Positions 56,026 to 64,000 of a DNA stretch of 64,000 nucleotides are shown here, one piece after another. The stretch's first letter is position 1; each line of letters opens with the position of its first letter. Below the pieces are notes generated by a model. It saw only the letters and a list, made by a program, of their open reading frames with translations. It ran no database searches and was not told the origin of the DNA. Origin of the DNA: Skeletonema tropicum (Eukaryota; Bacillariophyta; Thalassiosirophyceae; Thalassiosirales; Thalassiosiraceae). Position numbers and translations under genes: made by a program. Location: contig CM074130.1 of the NCBI GenBank assembly GCA_037178625.1, positions 2,356,001 through 2,420,000 on the forward strand, given 5' to 3'.

Positions 56026-57072
56026 ATGAACAACAGCACCGCAATTTTGCGTCGTATTACCTATGTGATTGTATTCCTCCACAGAGTAAATCATCTCTGT
56101 TTCTGTTTCTCCATCGCTGGAAGTAGGTTTCGTCCCATTGAAATGAGAAGCGTAGCTGGTGATGATGATGGGTGTGGAGACACTGTTCCCAGTCTGCGTA
56201 GCGGTACAACTTACAGCTGGATAAATCCTAAACTTCAGCCAAATGAGCATGCAAGCAACAAAGGTAACCACACTGCATCATCTGATTCCCAAGGAGAATA
56301 CAAACGAATTCAATTTGGCGGATGCGGATCGATACTTGTACATAGCGGAACTTCTTCCAGAGTTACCAGTCTACAGCACACTGGTTTATCACTTTGGTCA
56401 GCTGCATATGTCATGTCATACTATATCGATGATATGTGGAATCAAAAGATGAGAAACAACAATGAAGCGACTAAGTGGACTGTCTTAGATCTTGGTGCAG
56501 GGTTAGGATTGTGCTCGGCGGTAGCTGCAAAGCATGGAATGAATGTGATTTCAACAGACAGTGACTCACAAGCGTTGGTACTCTTAGAAGAGAACTTGAG
56601 ACGGAATTGCAATGATGATAATGGTTGCATATCGGTCCACGTTCTTGACTGGATAGCTGCAGCTGAACAAGCTGACATTACAACCAATCCAGTCTTTGAA
56701 GAACTTGAAAAGTTCGGCGGTCCAGACCTTGTAATACTTTCTGACGTTATTTACTCTGCAACAAAACCAGCCTGGAAAGCCTTGGTAGTCTTACTGCAAA
56801 AGCTGAGATCACAAAGAATACGTCTACAATGTAGTAATGCAGCTTCTGTTGAGAGAAAACGTTGTGACTCAACAAGCACTCCTGTTGGCGACCCATATGT
56901 CCTGCTGAGCTATACCCAGCGAAGGCGAGATATGTCGCCTCAGGATGAAGCTGAGTTTTTTACCATTTTACGAAATGCAGGGATGGAAGCTGTGTTGGTG
57001 CCACCAAGTCATATTCCTAATGGAGAGACTTACATGCTAACTACATTGTTAGAATTAAGATGGGTCAATTAG
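56026..57072 (+). CDS. Protein-lysine methyltransferase-like (Methyltransf_16 family)
   Basis: A single exon of 348 residues. The N-terminus is uncertain; the ATG at 56026 gives a hydrophobic stretch before a second Met at residue 40. The seven-beta-strand methyltransferase core is clear: GLSLWSAAYVMSYYIDD, the SAM-binding loop WTVLDLGAGLGLCSAVAAKHGMNVISTD, and LVILSDVIYSATKPAWKALVVLLQKL, which carries the D-x-x-Y-type motif (SDVIY) of the METTL21/FAM86/VCP-KMT group. The C-terminus (YVLLSYTQRRRDMSPQDEAEFFTILRNAGMEAVLVP) fits the family. The target protein is not predictable. Confidence 0.78.
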   Translation: MNNSTAILRRITYVIVFLHRVNHLCFCFSIAGSRFRPIEMRSVAGDDDGCGDTVPSLRSGTTYSWINPKLQPNEHASNKGNHTASSDSQGEYKRIQFGGCGSILVHSGTSSRVTSLQHTGLSLWSAAYVMSYYIDDMWNQKMRNNNEATKWTVLDLGAGLGLCSAVAAKHGMNVISTDSDSQALVLLEENLRRNCNDDNGCISVHVLDWIAAAEQADITTNPVFEELEKFGGPDLVILSDVIYSATKPAWKALVVLLQKLRSQRIRLQCSNAASVERKRCDSTSTPVGDPYVLLSYTQRRRDMSPQDEAEFFTILRNAGMEAVLVPPSHIPNGETYMLTTLLELRWVN

Positions 57073-57114
57073 TTCGATGAGTTTTTTTTGTTCTCGTTCA
57101 GAAATCTACTCAGC

Positions 57115-58602
57115 TTACCACACAGTAAGAATTGTCGAAATGATGATATAAGATGTAAGCAATGACAAATCAAACAAATTGCCGTCTGTGTTCCTAGACC
57201 CAGTACTTGTTGTTTGCGTGCCCATATCTTCGTCATGATGTCCATCATCTCCGTCATCATGAGTATGTCCATGCCCATCATCTCCGTCATCATGAGTATG
57301 CCCATGCCCATCATCTACATCATGAGTATGCCCATGCGTTGAGTTGTAACACGCAGGTGCAGCTCCATTATGCTGGGCCGGCTCCGTAATCTGACCTTGA
57401 GAGTCAACACATTCCAACGATAAATCACGATCGGCACATGTTTTGAGTTCATCGTCAAGTGGTTGGCATCGGTACCAGCAAAACAATTCATCAGAAGTAC
57501 AGTTCAAGATTTCTGAAGAACCCGACAGGTGCCTAGAGGTGTGGATAACAGCTTTCATATCCTGTGATGAGCATCCAAGAGAAATGCTATCTCCTGATGT
57601 GCTTGCGTCCATTAAAGCTTCGCGAACTTCCCCGTGGGTCAAACCACTGCTACGCAAAAGTGCATTGTTAGGCGGCAAAACCATCAACCCGTACCAAACT
57701 CTAACATCTGATAAATCATGGGCAGGGAAAGATAGAGCATGTGGGGTAGCGCGAAGAGGCGTTGCACCATTGGAATCAACAAACTGGTTGTTGATATATT
57801 GATTGGCACCGTCTCCAATCATAAAGACAAGATCATCTTCTTCGCTGAACTTGACTGATGCCTTCTTCCCATAACGGTCGAGTACATGGAATCCATCCGA
57901 CAGCTTCAGTTGTTTGGTTGGATCTTGTGATGACGCAATCAATCCAGGAGTGAAGGCAATGAAGAATCCCTGATCAGTATGCAACTCAATAGTCGCTGCT
58001 TCAGCATCTCCCGAAAAACTGTCTTTCTGGTAAGAATGAAAGTGTTCCAGATGCTCACCACCTGCGACCACTTCAGTGATACTGTCATAGACAACTCCAT
58101 CTACATTGCTCGTCATGAGAGGTGTTTGAAGGTATTCTCCCATTTCAGTCGATAGCTTTTGAGAGAACAGCTTGGTTGCCGTCTCAACTGATGAACGAAA
58201 GGATGAAAGTTCCACTTTAAACGATTGACAATATTCCGACAATTCGAGATCTTCGAGTGATTTGATAGGCTGGGCTCCAACTTCGGGAAGGGTTGTCGTA
58301 GCGAAAGATCGGCGGATGGTACCATCGTCAAAATAATGTGCAGCCACTGCGTCATCACCAAGATCCATCATGCAGGAGTGGAGATTGGACATGAGGCTGT
58401 GTTTACTTTGTTTGAACCCAGGAATATTGGTTACTGACACAAACCCATCCGTGCCTAACGCTTCGACTAATAGAGAATCATTGTCAATTCGCCCGAGAGC
58501 GTCGAAGGTAATCCTAGAGGGATTAATAACAACAACTCGATCGGTCGACAGTGACGAAGCTGTGATGAGGCTGAATAACGACGACGACAATAACAACTTC
58601 AT
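57115..58602 (-). CDS. Secreted, possibly GPI-anchored 2OG-Fe(II) dioxygenase-like protein with His-rich repeat
   Basis: A single exon of 495 residues. The start MKLLLSSSLFSLITASSLSTD is a signal peptide. The middle has an HxD pair in ATIELHTDQGFFIAFTPG and a later His in LRATPHALSFP, the facial triad pattern of isopenicillin-N-synthase-like oxygenases. I see this by motif only. Near residues 430-465 three units of DDGHGHTHDDGD form a His/Asp-rich, probably metal-binding stretch, encoded by a tandem repeat at 57231-57335. The tail (GSRNTDGNLFDLSLLTSYIIISTILTVW) is a small-residue site plus a hydrophobic end, as for GPI attachment. It may oxidise a substrate, or sequester metal, at the cell surface. 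It starts 69 bp after the P450 stop. Confidence 0.6.
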   Translation of the reverse strand: MKLLLSSSLFSLITASSLSTDRVVVINPSRITFDALGRIDNDSLLVEALGTDGFVSVTNIPGFKQSKHSLMSNLHSCMMDLGDDAVAAHYFDDGTIRRSFATTTLPEVGAQPIKSLEDLELSEYCQSFKVELSSFRSSVETATKLFSQKLSTEMGEYLQTPLMTSNVDGVVYDSITEVVAGGEHLEHFHSYQKDSFSGDAEAATIELHTDQGFFIAFTPGLIASSQDPTKQLKLSDGFHVLDRYGKKASVKFSEEDDLVFMIGDGANQYINNQFVDSNGATPLRATPHALSFPAHDLSDVRVWYGLMVLPPNNALLRSSGLTHGEVREALMDASTSGDSISLGCSSQDMKAVIHTSRHLSGSSEILNCTSDELFCWYRCQPLDDELKTCADRDLSLECVDSQGQITEPAQHNGAAPACYNSTHGHTHDVDDGHGHTHDDGDDGHGHTHDDGDDGHHDEDMGTQTTSTGSRNTDGNLFDLSLLTSYIIISTILTVW

Positions 58603-58670
58603 GTTGATGCTCTCAGAGGTACCTAAGAAGTATCTCTCTTGTGAGCATAAGTAAACTGCTAAAAAAATCC

Positions 58671-60347
58671 TCAGAGGGCAGGGGTCTGTCGTATTACGAA
58701 ATTCCTACGTGATGAAAGCCACTGGGCGTTTCTCACGCCAGAGCCTCGGCGCATTTTCATTTTGAGATCCTTGTTGTTCTTAAGCGAACTAATGACCTTG
58801 CCATCATCCCACCTCTCTGGACGAAATTCATCAGGCTTGACCCAAATACTAGGATCATTCTGCATGATGATGGTAGGAATAACAACATGATCACCCTTCT
58901 TGAGCGCCATAGATCCTTCAAGAAGACTAGAATAATATAATTCATAAGTGAGCAATAAAACCTACAGTTCAAATGAAACAGACAACCTTCTTTCAAACTT
59001 ACCACACATGATTGGCCGTTTCCTCTTTGACAACATAACGCTGAATCATGATTGGAACTGGAGCGTACATTCGCAGTGTCTCCTTAAAACAACAGGACAA
59101 GTTGGTAAAAACGCCACTGTCTGCTTCCTCACGAATGTCTTTCAAAAGACTCTCCTCACGAAAGACGTGAGTTGTCAACCAAAAGGAGGCAGGGGATGGA
59201 GCCAAAGCAATCATGAACATGCACAAATTGTGTAACCTCTCAATCGAAGTAACTTCTCCTTTTTTCTGTGCCTCACAAAGGATCCGCTCGATCCCTCCAA
59301 GTTCCGAAGCAGGCAACTGAAGTCGATTTGTCAAATAGTTGAGGAGTGGGGCAAAGTCACTGCTGGTATAAGAAGGCGAGTGACCTTGCATCCCAATGTT
59401 GAGAGAATCGTCAATGGCATCAGCCAGCACGACAGTGTCATTTTCTTCCCCCTTTTCTACCATGGGATTTTGAACCACCATGCCATCCTCTGCAACTGTG
59501 TTCACTCCAAGAATGAGGAGAAGATGAATCTCAACAACAAGACGATTGATGAGCTGGAAGTATTCAATTCCATCCGGGGGTGAATTTTGGATGGCAGCCT
59601 TCACTGCCGCAATGATGTGATCAATCGCTTCTTGAGTACGGTTTTCAAACTCAGCCTTATCAAAGAAGGGGCTGCAGACTGTACGAAGACGGTTCCACTT
59701 GGCACACTGCCACCACCCGGTGCACCCAAAACAGTATGGCAGGATGTAACGGACGCGTCAGCATTAGGCATGGTGCGCTCAAAGACATCGGCGTAAAGCA
59801 GCACATCCCTCACGGATTTTTCGCTCGTAAGAATCAAAGATCTTTCTCCCCAAAACAGCTTAGACTTGATGCTCCAGAAATCACGCTTTGTGTGTAAATA
59901 TGTAGGAAATTAAGAAAGTGCAGAGACAGTGAGTTACTCCTACTCCTACTTGTACATGCCGCACGCAGAAGTCCGATCGAGATGCCCACAGCACGCACAA
60001 CACGCAACAAGAAACGGACCCAATGAACTTACCCCTGCAACGATTGCACTTGTTAGCCAACTCGAACAAAGAACCGGGGTGTCCCGCAAGTACACGCAAC
60101 AGATCCTTCACCTCAACTGGCCAGACATGGGCACTGACAATAGTGAATAAAACCCCAACAGCAAGGAGTACCAACAAGGCACCTGCAAGTAAAAGGAGGG
60201 CTACACCAGCAGCATCCAAAGAGCCGGCTTGTTCTCCATTCACTGCGTTCCTGATCACAGTGACAATGCCCCAGCCCCAGCCAAAGCAACAAGGACTGCT
60301 GTGGTAACGTTGAACTTGCTATTGTAGTTGTTTCCGTAAAGCACCAT
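58671..60347 (-). CDS. Cytochrome P450, net +5 frame displacement, heme-Cys motif not found
   Basis: Three exons (60347-60033, 59885-59003, 58926-58671). The N-terminal membrane helix is VNGEQAGSLDAAGVALLLLAGALLVLLAVGVLFTI. P450 landmarks are AKWNRLRTVCSPFFDKAEFENRTQEAIDHI (helix C/D region), MFMIALAPSPASFWL (I helix), KETLRMYAPVPIMIQRYVV (K helix ExxR) and WVKPDEFRPERWDD. The frame is displaced by two near 60283 (GGGG runs), by one at the exon 1/2 junction (60033) and by two near 59745-59757; each fits passage over single Gs. After PERW the expected F-x-x-G-x-R-x-C-x-G is replaced by RRGSGVRNAQWL, with Ala where the heme-binding Cys should be. The gene is truncated or altered and may not make an active enzyme. 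Confidence 0.7.
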
Positions 60348-60748
60348 GATAAAACGTCGATGAAAACGGAAGATAATGAGAAATATGGAACAATGTCATT
60401 GATCATTGAGTCAAAATCTTCGCTAAAATGAAGAATTCTAGCTTTTGGATAACAGACGGGCGAGGGGGGGCCCCCGACATTGTAAAAAGTCGCTTACCCT
60501 ATCAGATTGGCCCTCCTCACAAAACCACAAGCTTCGCTATCAACCTCCCCTGACGAGGGGGTAAATGGGGGACATCCCCCCATAACGGTCAGGCTAGCCC
60601 CCTACATATCTAATCGCCTTCGCAGAGGAGGATGGAGTTGACCTTTGAGACGTACCATACATGTTTTGATGGATATGGTAAGTAAGTAGGAATTGATACT
60701 ACTTTGCAGAATTTACCTTACAACCCCTTTTTTTACCAAAGTTCTCGG
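60348..60748. other. Intergenic region with GC-rich short inverted words
   Basis: About 400 bases. It contains G/C runs GAGGGGGGGCCCCCG (60462-60476) and GGGGGACATCCCCCC (60567-60582), both able to form hairpins. No gene was recognised. Confidence 0.5.
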
Positions 60749-60925
60749 AGTGAATCTACCGTAGTTGCCCGCCTTAGTCATTGCTCGTCCACACATCTTT
60801 GCCCGCTGGAAATACCGGACAATGGAAGTCAGACACTTAGGATCCTGTTACATAAGGTGTTGCCCGTCCAGTAGTGCCCGCCACCTGGAGAGGACTCTCC
60901 CGCGGGCAACTACGGTGGACTCACT
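60749..60925. mobile_element. Short inverted-repeat element (second copy of the 44.8-kb family)
   Basis: The left end AGTGAATCTACCGTAGTTGCCCGC and the inverse of the right end, AGTGAGTCCACCGTAGTTGCCCGC, match with two differences. Length is about 177 bp with no coding content. Confidence 0.72.
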
Positions 60926-61108
60926 TATTGACTGGCAGAATCTCCTTGCAGCCGAATCCAAGGGTAAATAAGCAGGGTTGGCGACGGCGGTTCCCGCCAA
61001 AATTTCACCTAGTAAAAAAGCTGAGTACCGTTACCGTCTCGTCAGCAAGTTCATTTGAGAAAGTAAGTGCCGGTCCGAGGATGATCAGCAACGCACCACG
61101 CCGGCCGT

Positions 61109-61491
61109 GATCAGGCAAGGCAACCATGGTCGACGTTGCCGCCGCTGAATTAGACCAAGTTAATAGCCGTAATATGGGATGATTGGTGGCTGATCGTTAC
61201 TATGGATTACTATGTTGGTGTTGAAGCTCTTGCCGCTGCCGAATCCGCCGAGGGAAGGCGGCATGGAGGCAATATTAGGCGGTGACGTCCGGCGAGCGCC
61301 GGTCACTGAATAGGGCTCATTGAACAGCATCCCAAGGAGCGTTTCTGGTGGATCCACGTACGATAACATCAACATAATAATCCATAGAAACGATCAGCCA
61401 CCGATCGGCTGATAATATGGCTATTAACTTGGTCTATTTCAGCGGCGGCAACGTCGACCATGGTTGCCGTTGCCTTGAGCGGTGAATGATC
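61109..61491. repeat. Foldback element, arms about 110 bp
   Basis: The left arm GGCAACCATGGTCGACGTTG...GACCAAGTTAATAGCC (61120-61170) and beyond (GGTGGCTGATCGTTACTATGGATTA) returns inverted at 61375-61470. The arms are near-perfect apart from small indels. Confidence 0.8.
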
Positions 61492-61720
61492 AGTTCGAGT
61501 TTCAATGACGGGAGATTGGGAGAAACAGAGACTCATTGAGTGATGTCCAAGACTCAATATAGGGGAGACGAGACTCAATCATAGGGCCAAAGAGGTCGTA
61601 ACGACAAGACAAAGAAAGACAGTATGTTTTGACATCGGAACTTGTAAAGGATCGCTAAATTTGAGTACCGATGAGCTGACGAGATGGTAAATTGATTTTG
61701 AAATTTAACAAAACGACGCC

Positions 61721-61995
61721 AACAGGGGTCAAAAAAGGTGTCTAACACCTCTTCGATACGTACACAAAATTGTAGGAATTGGTACACACCCAAAAAATGC
61801 TTCCCGCATTTTGTGGAGGAGAGACAATAAGCCCTGCAAAGTTTTTCTACGTACACGTAGTACAATTCCTACAGTAGCTACTCCTACCAAATTCGGGCGG
61901 GAACATGACTTTTTCACTGTCACATCAGAAAATGCTAGCTGTTCGCTCAATATCGTTAGACACTTTTTCTGTAATTCACGTTTTTTGACCCCTGT
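61721..61995. mobile_element. Small inverted-repeat element (MITE), about 275 bp
   Basis: The ends ACAGGGGTCAAAAAA (61722) and TTTTTTGACCCCTGT (61981-61995) are inverted, with an inner pair GTGTCTAAC / GTTAGACAC. No ORF of note. Confidence 0.65.
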
Positions 61996-62113
61996 AGCCT
62001 GCTTATTTACCCTTGGCCGAATCATCGTCTAGAGTCTCTCGTCGATGCATGTTAAATAAGCGATCATTAGATCTTGGTGTCCCCATAAATTATCAACTTC
62101 TTGCTTCTTGAGC

Positions 62114-63250
62114 ATGAGTACCAAATCGCTACCACCAGTGGTGTTCATCCATGGGTGGAAAGCATCAGTCCTTGCCGATAAACACACGGGCAAAGATGAA
62201 TTCAACTACACCTTGGGAGTCGTCACCGGCTTGGCAACAGATCCATCAATTGAACTTCCGATGGAATGGGAGAGCAATGGAAATCAAGTCAAGGACAATC
62301 TTGTCGCCACCGAAGCATGTCACAGTGCAGCTTGCATGTGCGGGATGGTAAAACTGGGAGATATTTATGGGCCTGTGCTCGATCATCTCGAGAAGACTCG
62401 TGATCTACACGTCTTCGCCTACGATTGGCGTTTATGCCTCGATGAGACGGCCGCAAACTTTACAAAGTTCCTCATTAACGTCAAGGAAATCACAGGACAA
62501 GCACCCCAAGTTGTTGCTCATTCGATGGGAAGCCTCGTAACATTAAATGTGCTCAATCACAACCCACACATCTTCCACTCCATTCTACTTGGTGCAGGCG
62601 CAATCGCCCCAAACGCAGCTGTCATCAAGGATTATTCTCTCCTTGGCGAGAAGAATACGATCGTACGAAATGAAACAATGTTCACACCCAAAATCAACTT
62701 GACGAATCCAGCAGCATTGCATTTCATTGCATATCCCGGTGAACGAGAGTTGTGGGGCAAACCAGATACTGTCTTGTTCCGTGACGATGATGCTCCACTT
62801 GATCTAGACTTGCACAATATCCGCACTTGGAAAAAATACAAAATTGGAATATACCATCCCGATTCTGGAGTGGATACCGTTACGGAAAAGATGGAAAGTT
62901 GGTTCCAATCTGTATTGGATAAAGCTTACAACTTTCGAAGGGGACTGCTACCACAAAATACTGGGCTGAAGGCAAGTGACTGTCCTCCTATTGCTGTCTT
63001 ACGTGGAGATCATTGTGATACCGAATTTAGCTACAATGTACGTCGCATGGATGGAAATAGTTCTTTAGATTTGAAAGAGGGCATTGGTCATATTAGGGGC
63101 GATGGACGGGTTACACTGCAAGATACTGTACCGCCAAAAGATATCCCAGTTTGTAAGATAGTTACAAATGCAAGGGAGCATTCAGAAGTATTGAATGATC
63201 TAGAGAATGTGGATATGTTATTGAATCTCTTGATTTCAGAGAAAAAGTAA
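62114..63250 (+). CDS. LCAT-like lipase/acyltransferase
   Basis: A single exon of 378 residues from the ATG at 62114. Alpha/beta-hydrolase features are PPVVFIHGWKASVL (oxyanion region), HVFAYDWRLCLDE (the YDWR segment typical of lecithin:cholesterol acyltransferase relatives) and the nucleophile elbow VVAHSMGSLVTL. Acidic and His candidates lie in VLRGDHCDTEF and in the region NAREHSEVL near the C-terminus. No signal peptide is seen. It probably hydrolyses or transfers a fatty acyl chain of a glycerolipid; the substrate is unknown. Confidence 0.75.
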   Translation: MSTKSLPPVVFIHGWKASVLADKHTGKDEFNYTLGVVTGLATDPSIELPMEWESNGNQVKDNLVATEACHSAACMCGMVKLGDIYGPVLDHLEKTRDLHVFAYDWRLCLDETAANFTKFLINVKEITGQAPQVVAHSMGSLVTLNVLNHNPHIFHSILLGAGAIAPNAAVIKDYSLLGEKNTIVRNETMFTPKINLTNPAALHFIAYPGERELWGKPDTVLFRDDDAPLDLDLHNIRTWKKYKIGIYHPDSGVDTVTEKMESWFQSVLDKAYNFRRGLLPQNTGLKASDCPPIAVLRGDHCDTEFSYNVRRMDGNSSLDLKEGIGHIRGDGRVTLQDTVPPKDIPVCKIVTNAREHSEVLNDLENVDMLLNLLISEKK

Positions 63251-63618
63251 TGAAAAAGGATCATGTTTGAGTCAGTGGTCGCAATGGTGATGTAGTTCAT
63301 AAAGTAAAGAGTTAGTTTAGCATGATACTTCTCAAGACCTATCTCTGGGGCAAGCAGGATCTGAACTTGCCCATTGCAGGTAATAAAAAGAATGTGGCCC
63401 ATTTCTCGATTTCTGTGAGGATTGGTCTTGAGTTAGCTTGTATCACTGACTATGCAATTGAAATGGATCGAGTGTCTCGGATTCTCAGTGGGGACTCGGG
63501 ATTATATACAACCTGGCACAACATTGGGTCGAAGCATAGCGCAGATGATGAGCGATCAGTGAGTAGAATATAAAGATTTGCGTATTTACTTCAGTTGCAA
63601 TGATCTCAATTTTACATT
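63251..63618. other. Convergent intergenic region, nothing recognised
   Basis: About 370 bases between the stops of the lipase and the PI4-kinase. A cloverleaf was looked for near 63350 and not found. Confidence 0.4.
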
Positions 63619-64000
63619 TTATTGGTATCCATTCATACTTCTTTGTAGCCAATCGTATGTTGACGTTCCCCAGCTCGTGATAGCATCATTAACAATATTC
63701 ATTATATGTCGTTTTTGTTCAATCGGGTCGTTCATCATTTGCAATCGTCCTCGAACACTAGCAGAGAGTGATCTTGCGAGATCAGTGTTACGACTGACGT
63801 TCATAATAGCTGCCTCTACCAAGCTGCAAATTTCATCTGAATGTGCTGCCGCGACGGCATAGGCAGCTTCGAACATTTCACAGAAGCGTTTGAAGTTCTT
63901 CCAGCCTCCAATTACTTCCCAGAATTCAGCAGACAGCTTGAAGGGTGCTCTTTCACTGAACAGAGGTACCTTGCCCATTTTAGGAGTCTCTCCAAGGACG
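63619..64000 (-). CDS. Phosphatidylinositol 4-kinase-like, C-terminal end (partial)
   Basis: The frame continues off the window edge. Visible residues begin LGETPKMGKVPLFSERAPFKLSAEFWEVIGGWKNFKRFCEMFEAAYAVAAAHSDEICSLVEAAI and end ...EQKRHIMNIVNDAITSWGTSTYDWLQRSMNGYQ. APFKLS-E---V-GG followed by a helix and this terminal helix match the C-lobe end of PI3/PI4 kinases, nearest to type III PI4K beta. The catalytic loop and DFG are outside the window. It would make PI4P at Golgi or plasma membranes. Confidence 0.62.
   Translation of the reverse strand, partial: VLGETPKMGKVPLFSERAPFKLSAEFWEVIGGWKNFKRFCEMFEAAYAVAAAHSDEICSLVEAAIMNVSRNTDLARSLSASVRGRLQMMNDPIEQKRHIMNIVNDAITSWGTSTYDWLQRSMNGYQ

Larger units (their letters stand above)
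60958..62016. repeat. Outer inverted repeat enclosing two smaller foldback elements
   Basis: CCAAGGGTAAATAAGCAGG at 60958-60976 is repeated in inverse at 61998-62016, 1.02 kb apart. Inside lie a foldback element at 61109-61491 and a smaller one at 61721-61995. No transposase ORF is present. Confidence 0.65.

Overview
This window is nuclear DNA from a eukaryotic alga, most likely a diatom or a related ochrophyte with a red-derived secondary plastid. Genes lie on both strands, most with no introns or one to three short GT-AG introns. Several predicted proteins begin with a signal peptide ending in an Ala-Phe cleavage site of the ASAFAP type used for import into diatom plastids: the FKBP, the MerT-like protein, the fibrillin, the GPDH and the small protein at 37.1 kb. 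No virus or CRISPR content was seen.

Layout. 0-17 kb: the 3' end of a purF-type gene, a chlamydial-type tRNA-guanine transglycosylase (TGT), a 568-bp inverted-repeat element, a plastid PDZ-FKBP isomerase, a fused prephenate/arogenate dehydratase-dehydrogenase, a MerT+HMA-like plastid protein, an unknown protein, the splicing factor PRPF4, a copper amine oxidase, a second (eukaryote-type) TGT and a plastid fibrillin. 17-32 kb: an SLC38-type transporter, a zincin, a TRF-like Myb protein, an RPAP1-like protein, seipin, a VOC protein and a hydroxylysine-kinase/ITPase fusion. 32-43 kb: a ubiquitin-nickel SOD fusion, an IGHMBP2-like helicase, a foldback element, a small plastid protein, an unknown mitochondrial-type protein, a coiled-coil/UBA protein and a GPDH. 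43-54 kb: a chimeric ZZ-PB1-ARM gene and a 184-bp satellite array lie between two direct copies of a 1.2-kb segment, followed by a large Ser/Gly-rich ARM protein. 54-64 kb: a mitochondrial carrier, a methyltransferase, a His-rich secreted dioxygenase-like protein, a P450, nested inverted repeats, an LCAT-like lipase and the end of a PI4-kinase.

The most unusual observation concerns reading frames. Eight genes (SLC38-like, TRF-like, helicase, 38-kb gene, UBA gene, GPDH, mitochondrial carrier, P450) cannot be read in one frame, even with introns. Each change is a net gain of one nucleotide in the sense of transcription (+1), on both DNA strands. I count 23 single +1 steps, plus three places where the net change is two nucleotides (two +1 steps or one -1 step). 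Conserved protein motifs run straight across many of the steps, so no intron fits. At nearly every step the frame is restored by passing over one G between two codons. About 26 kb of other coding sequence in the window is uninterrupted. This could be widespread +1 ribosomal frameshifting, removal of single nucleotides from the RNA, or insertion errors in the assembly; the sequence alone cannot decide.

Other notable points are four gene fusions (ubiquitin-NiSOD, PheA-TyrA, HYKK-ITPase, PDZ-FKBP), a MerTP-like protein in a plastid context, and two very different TGT genes 13 kb apart.
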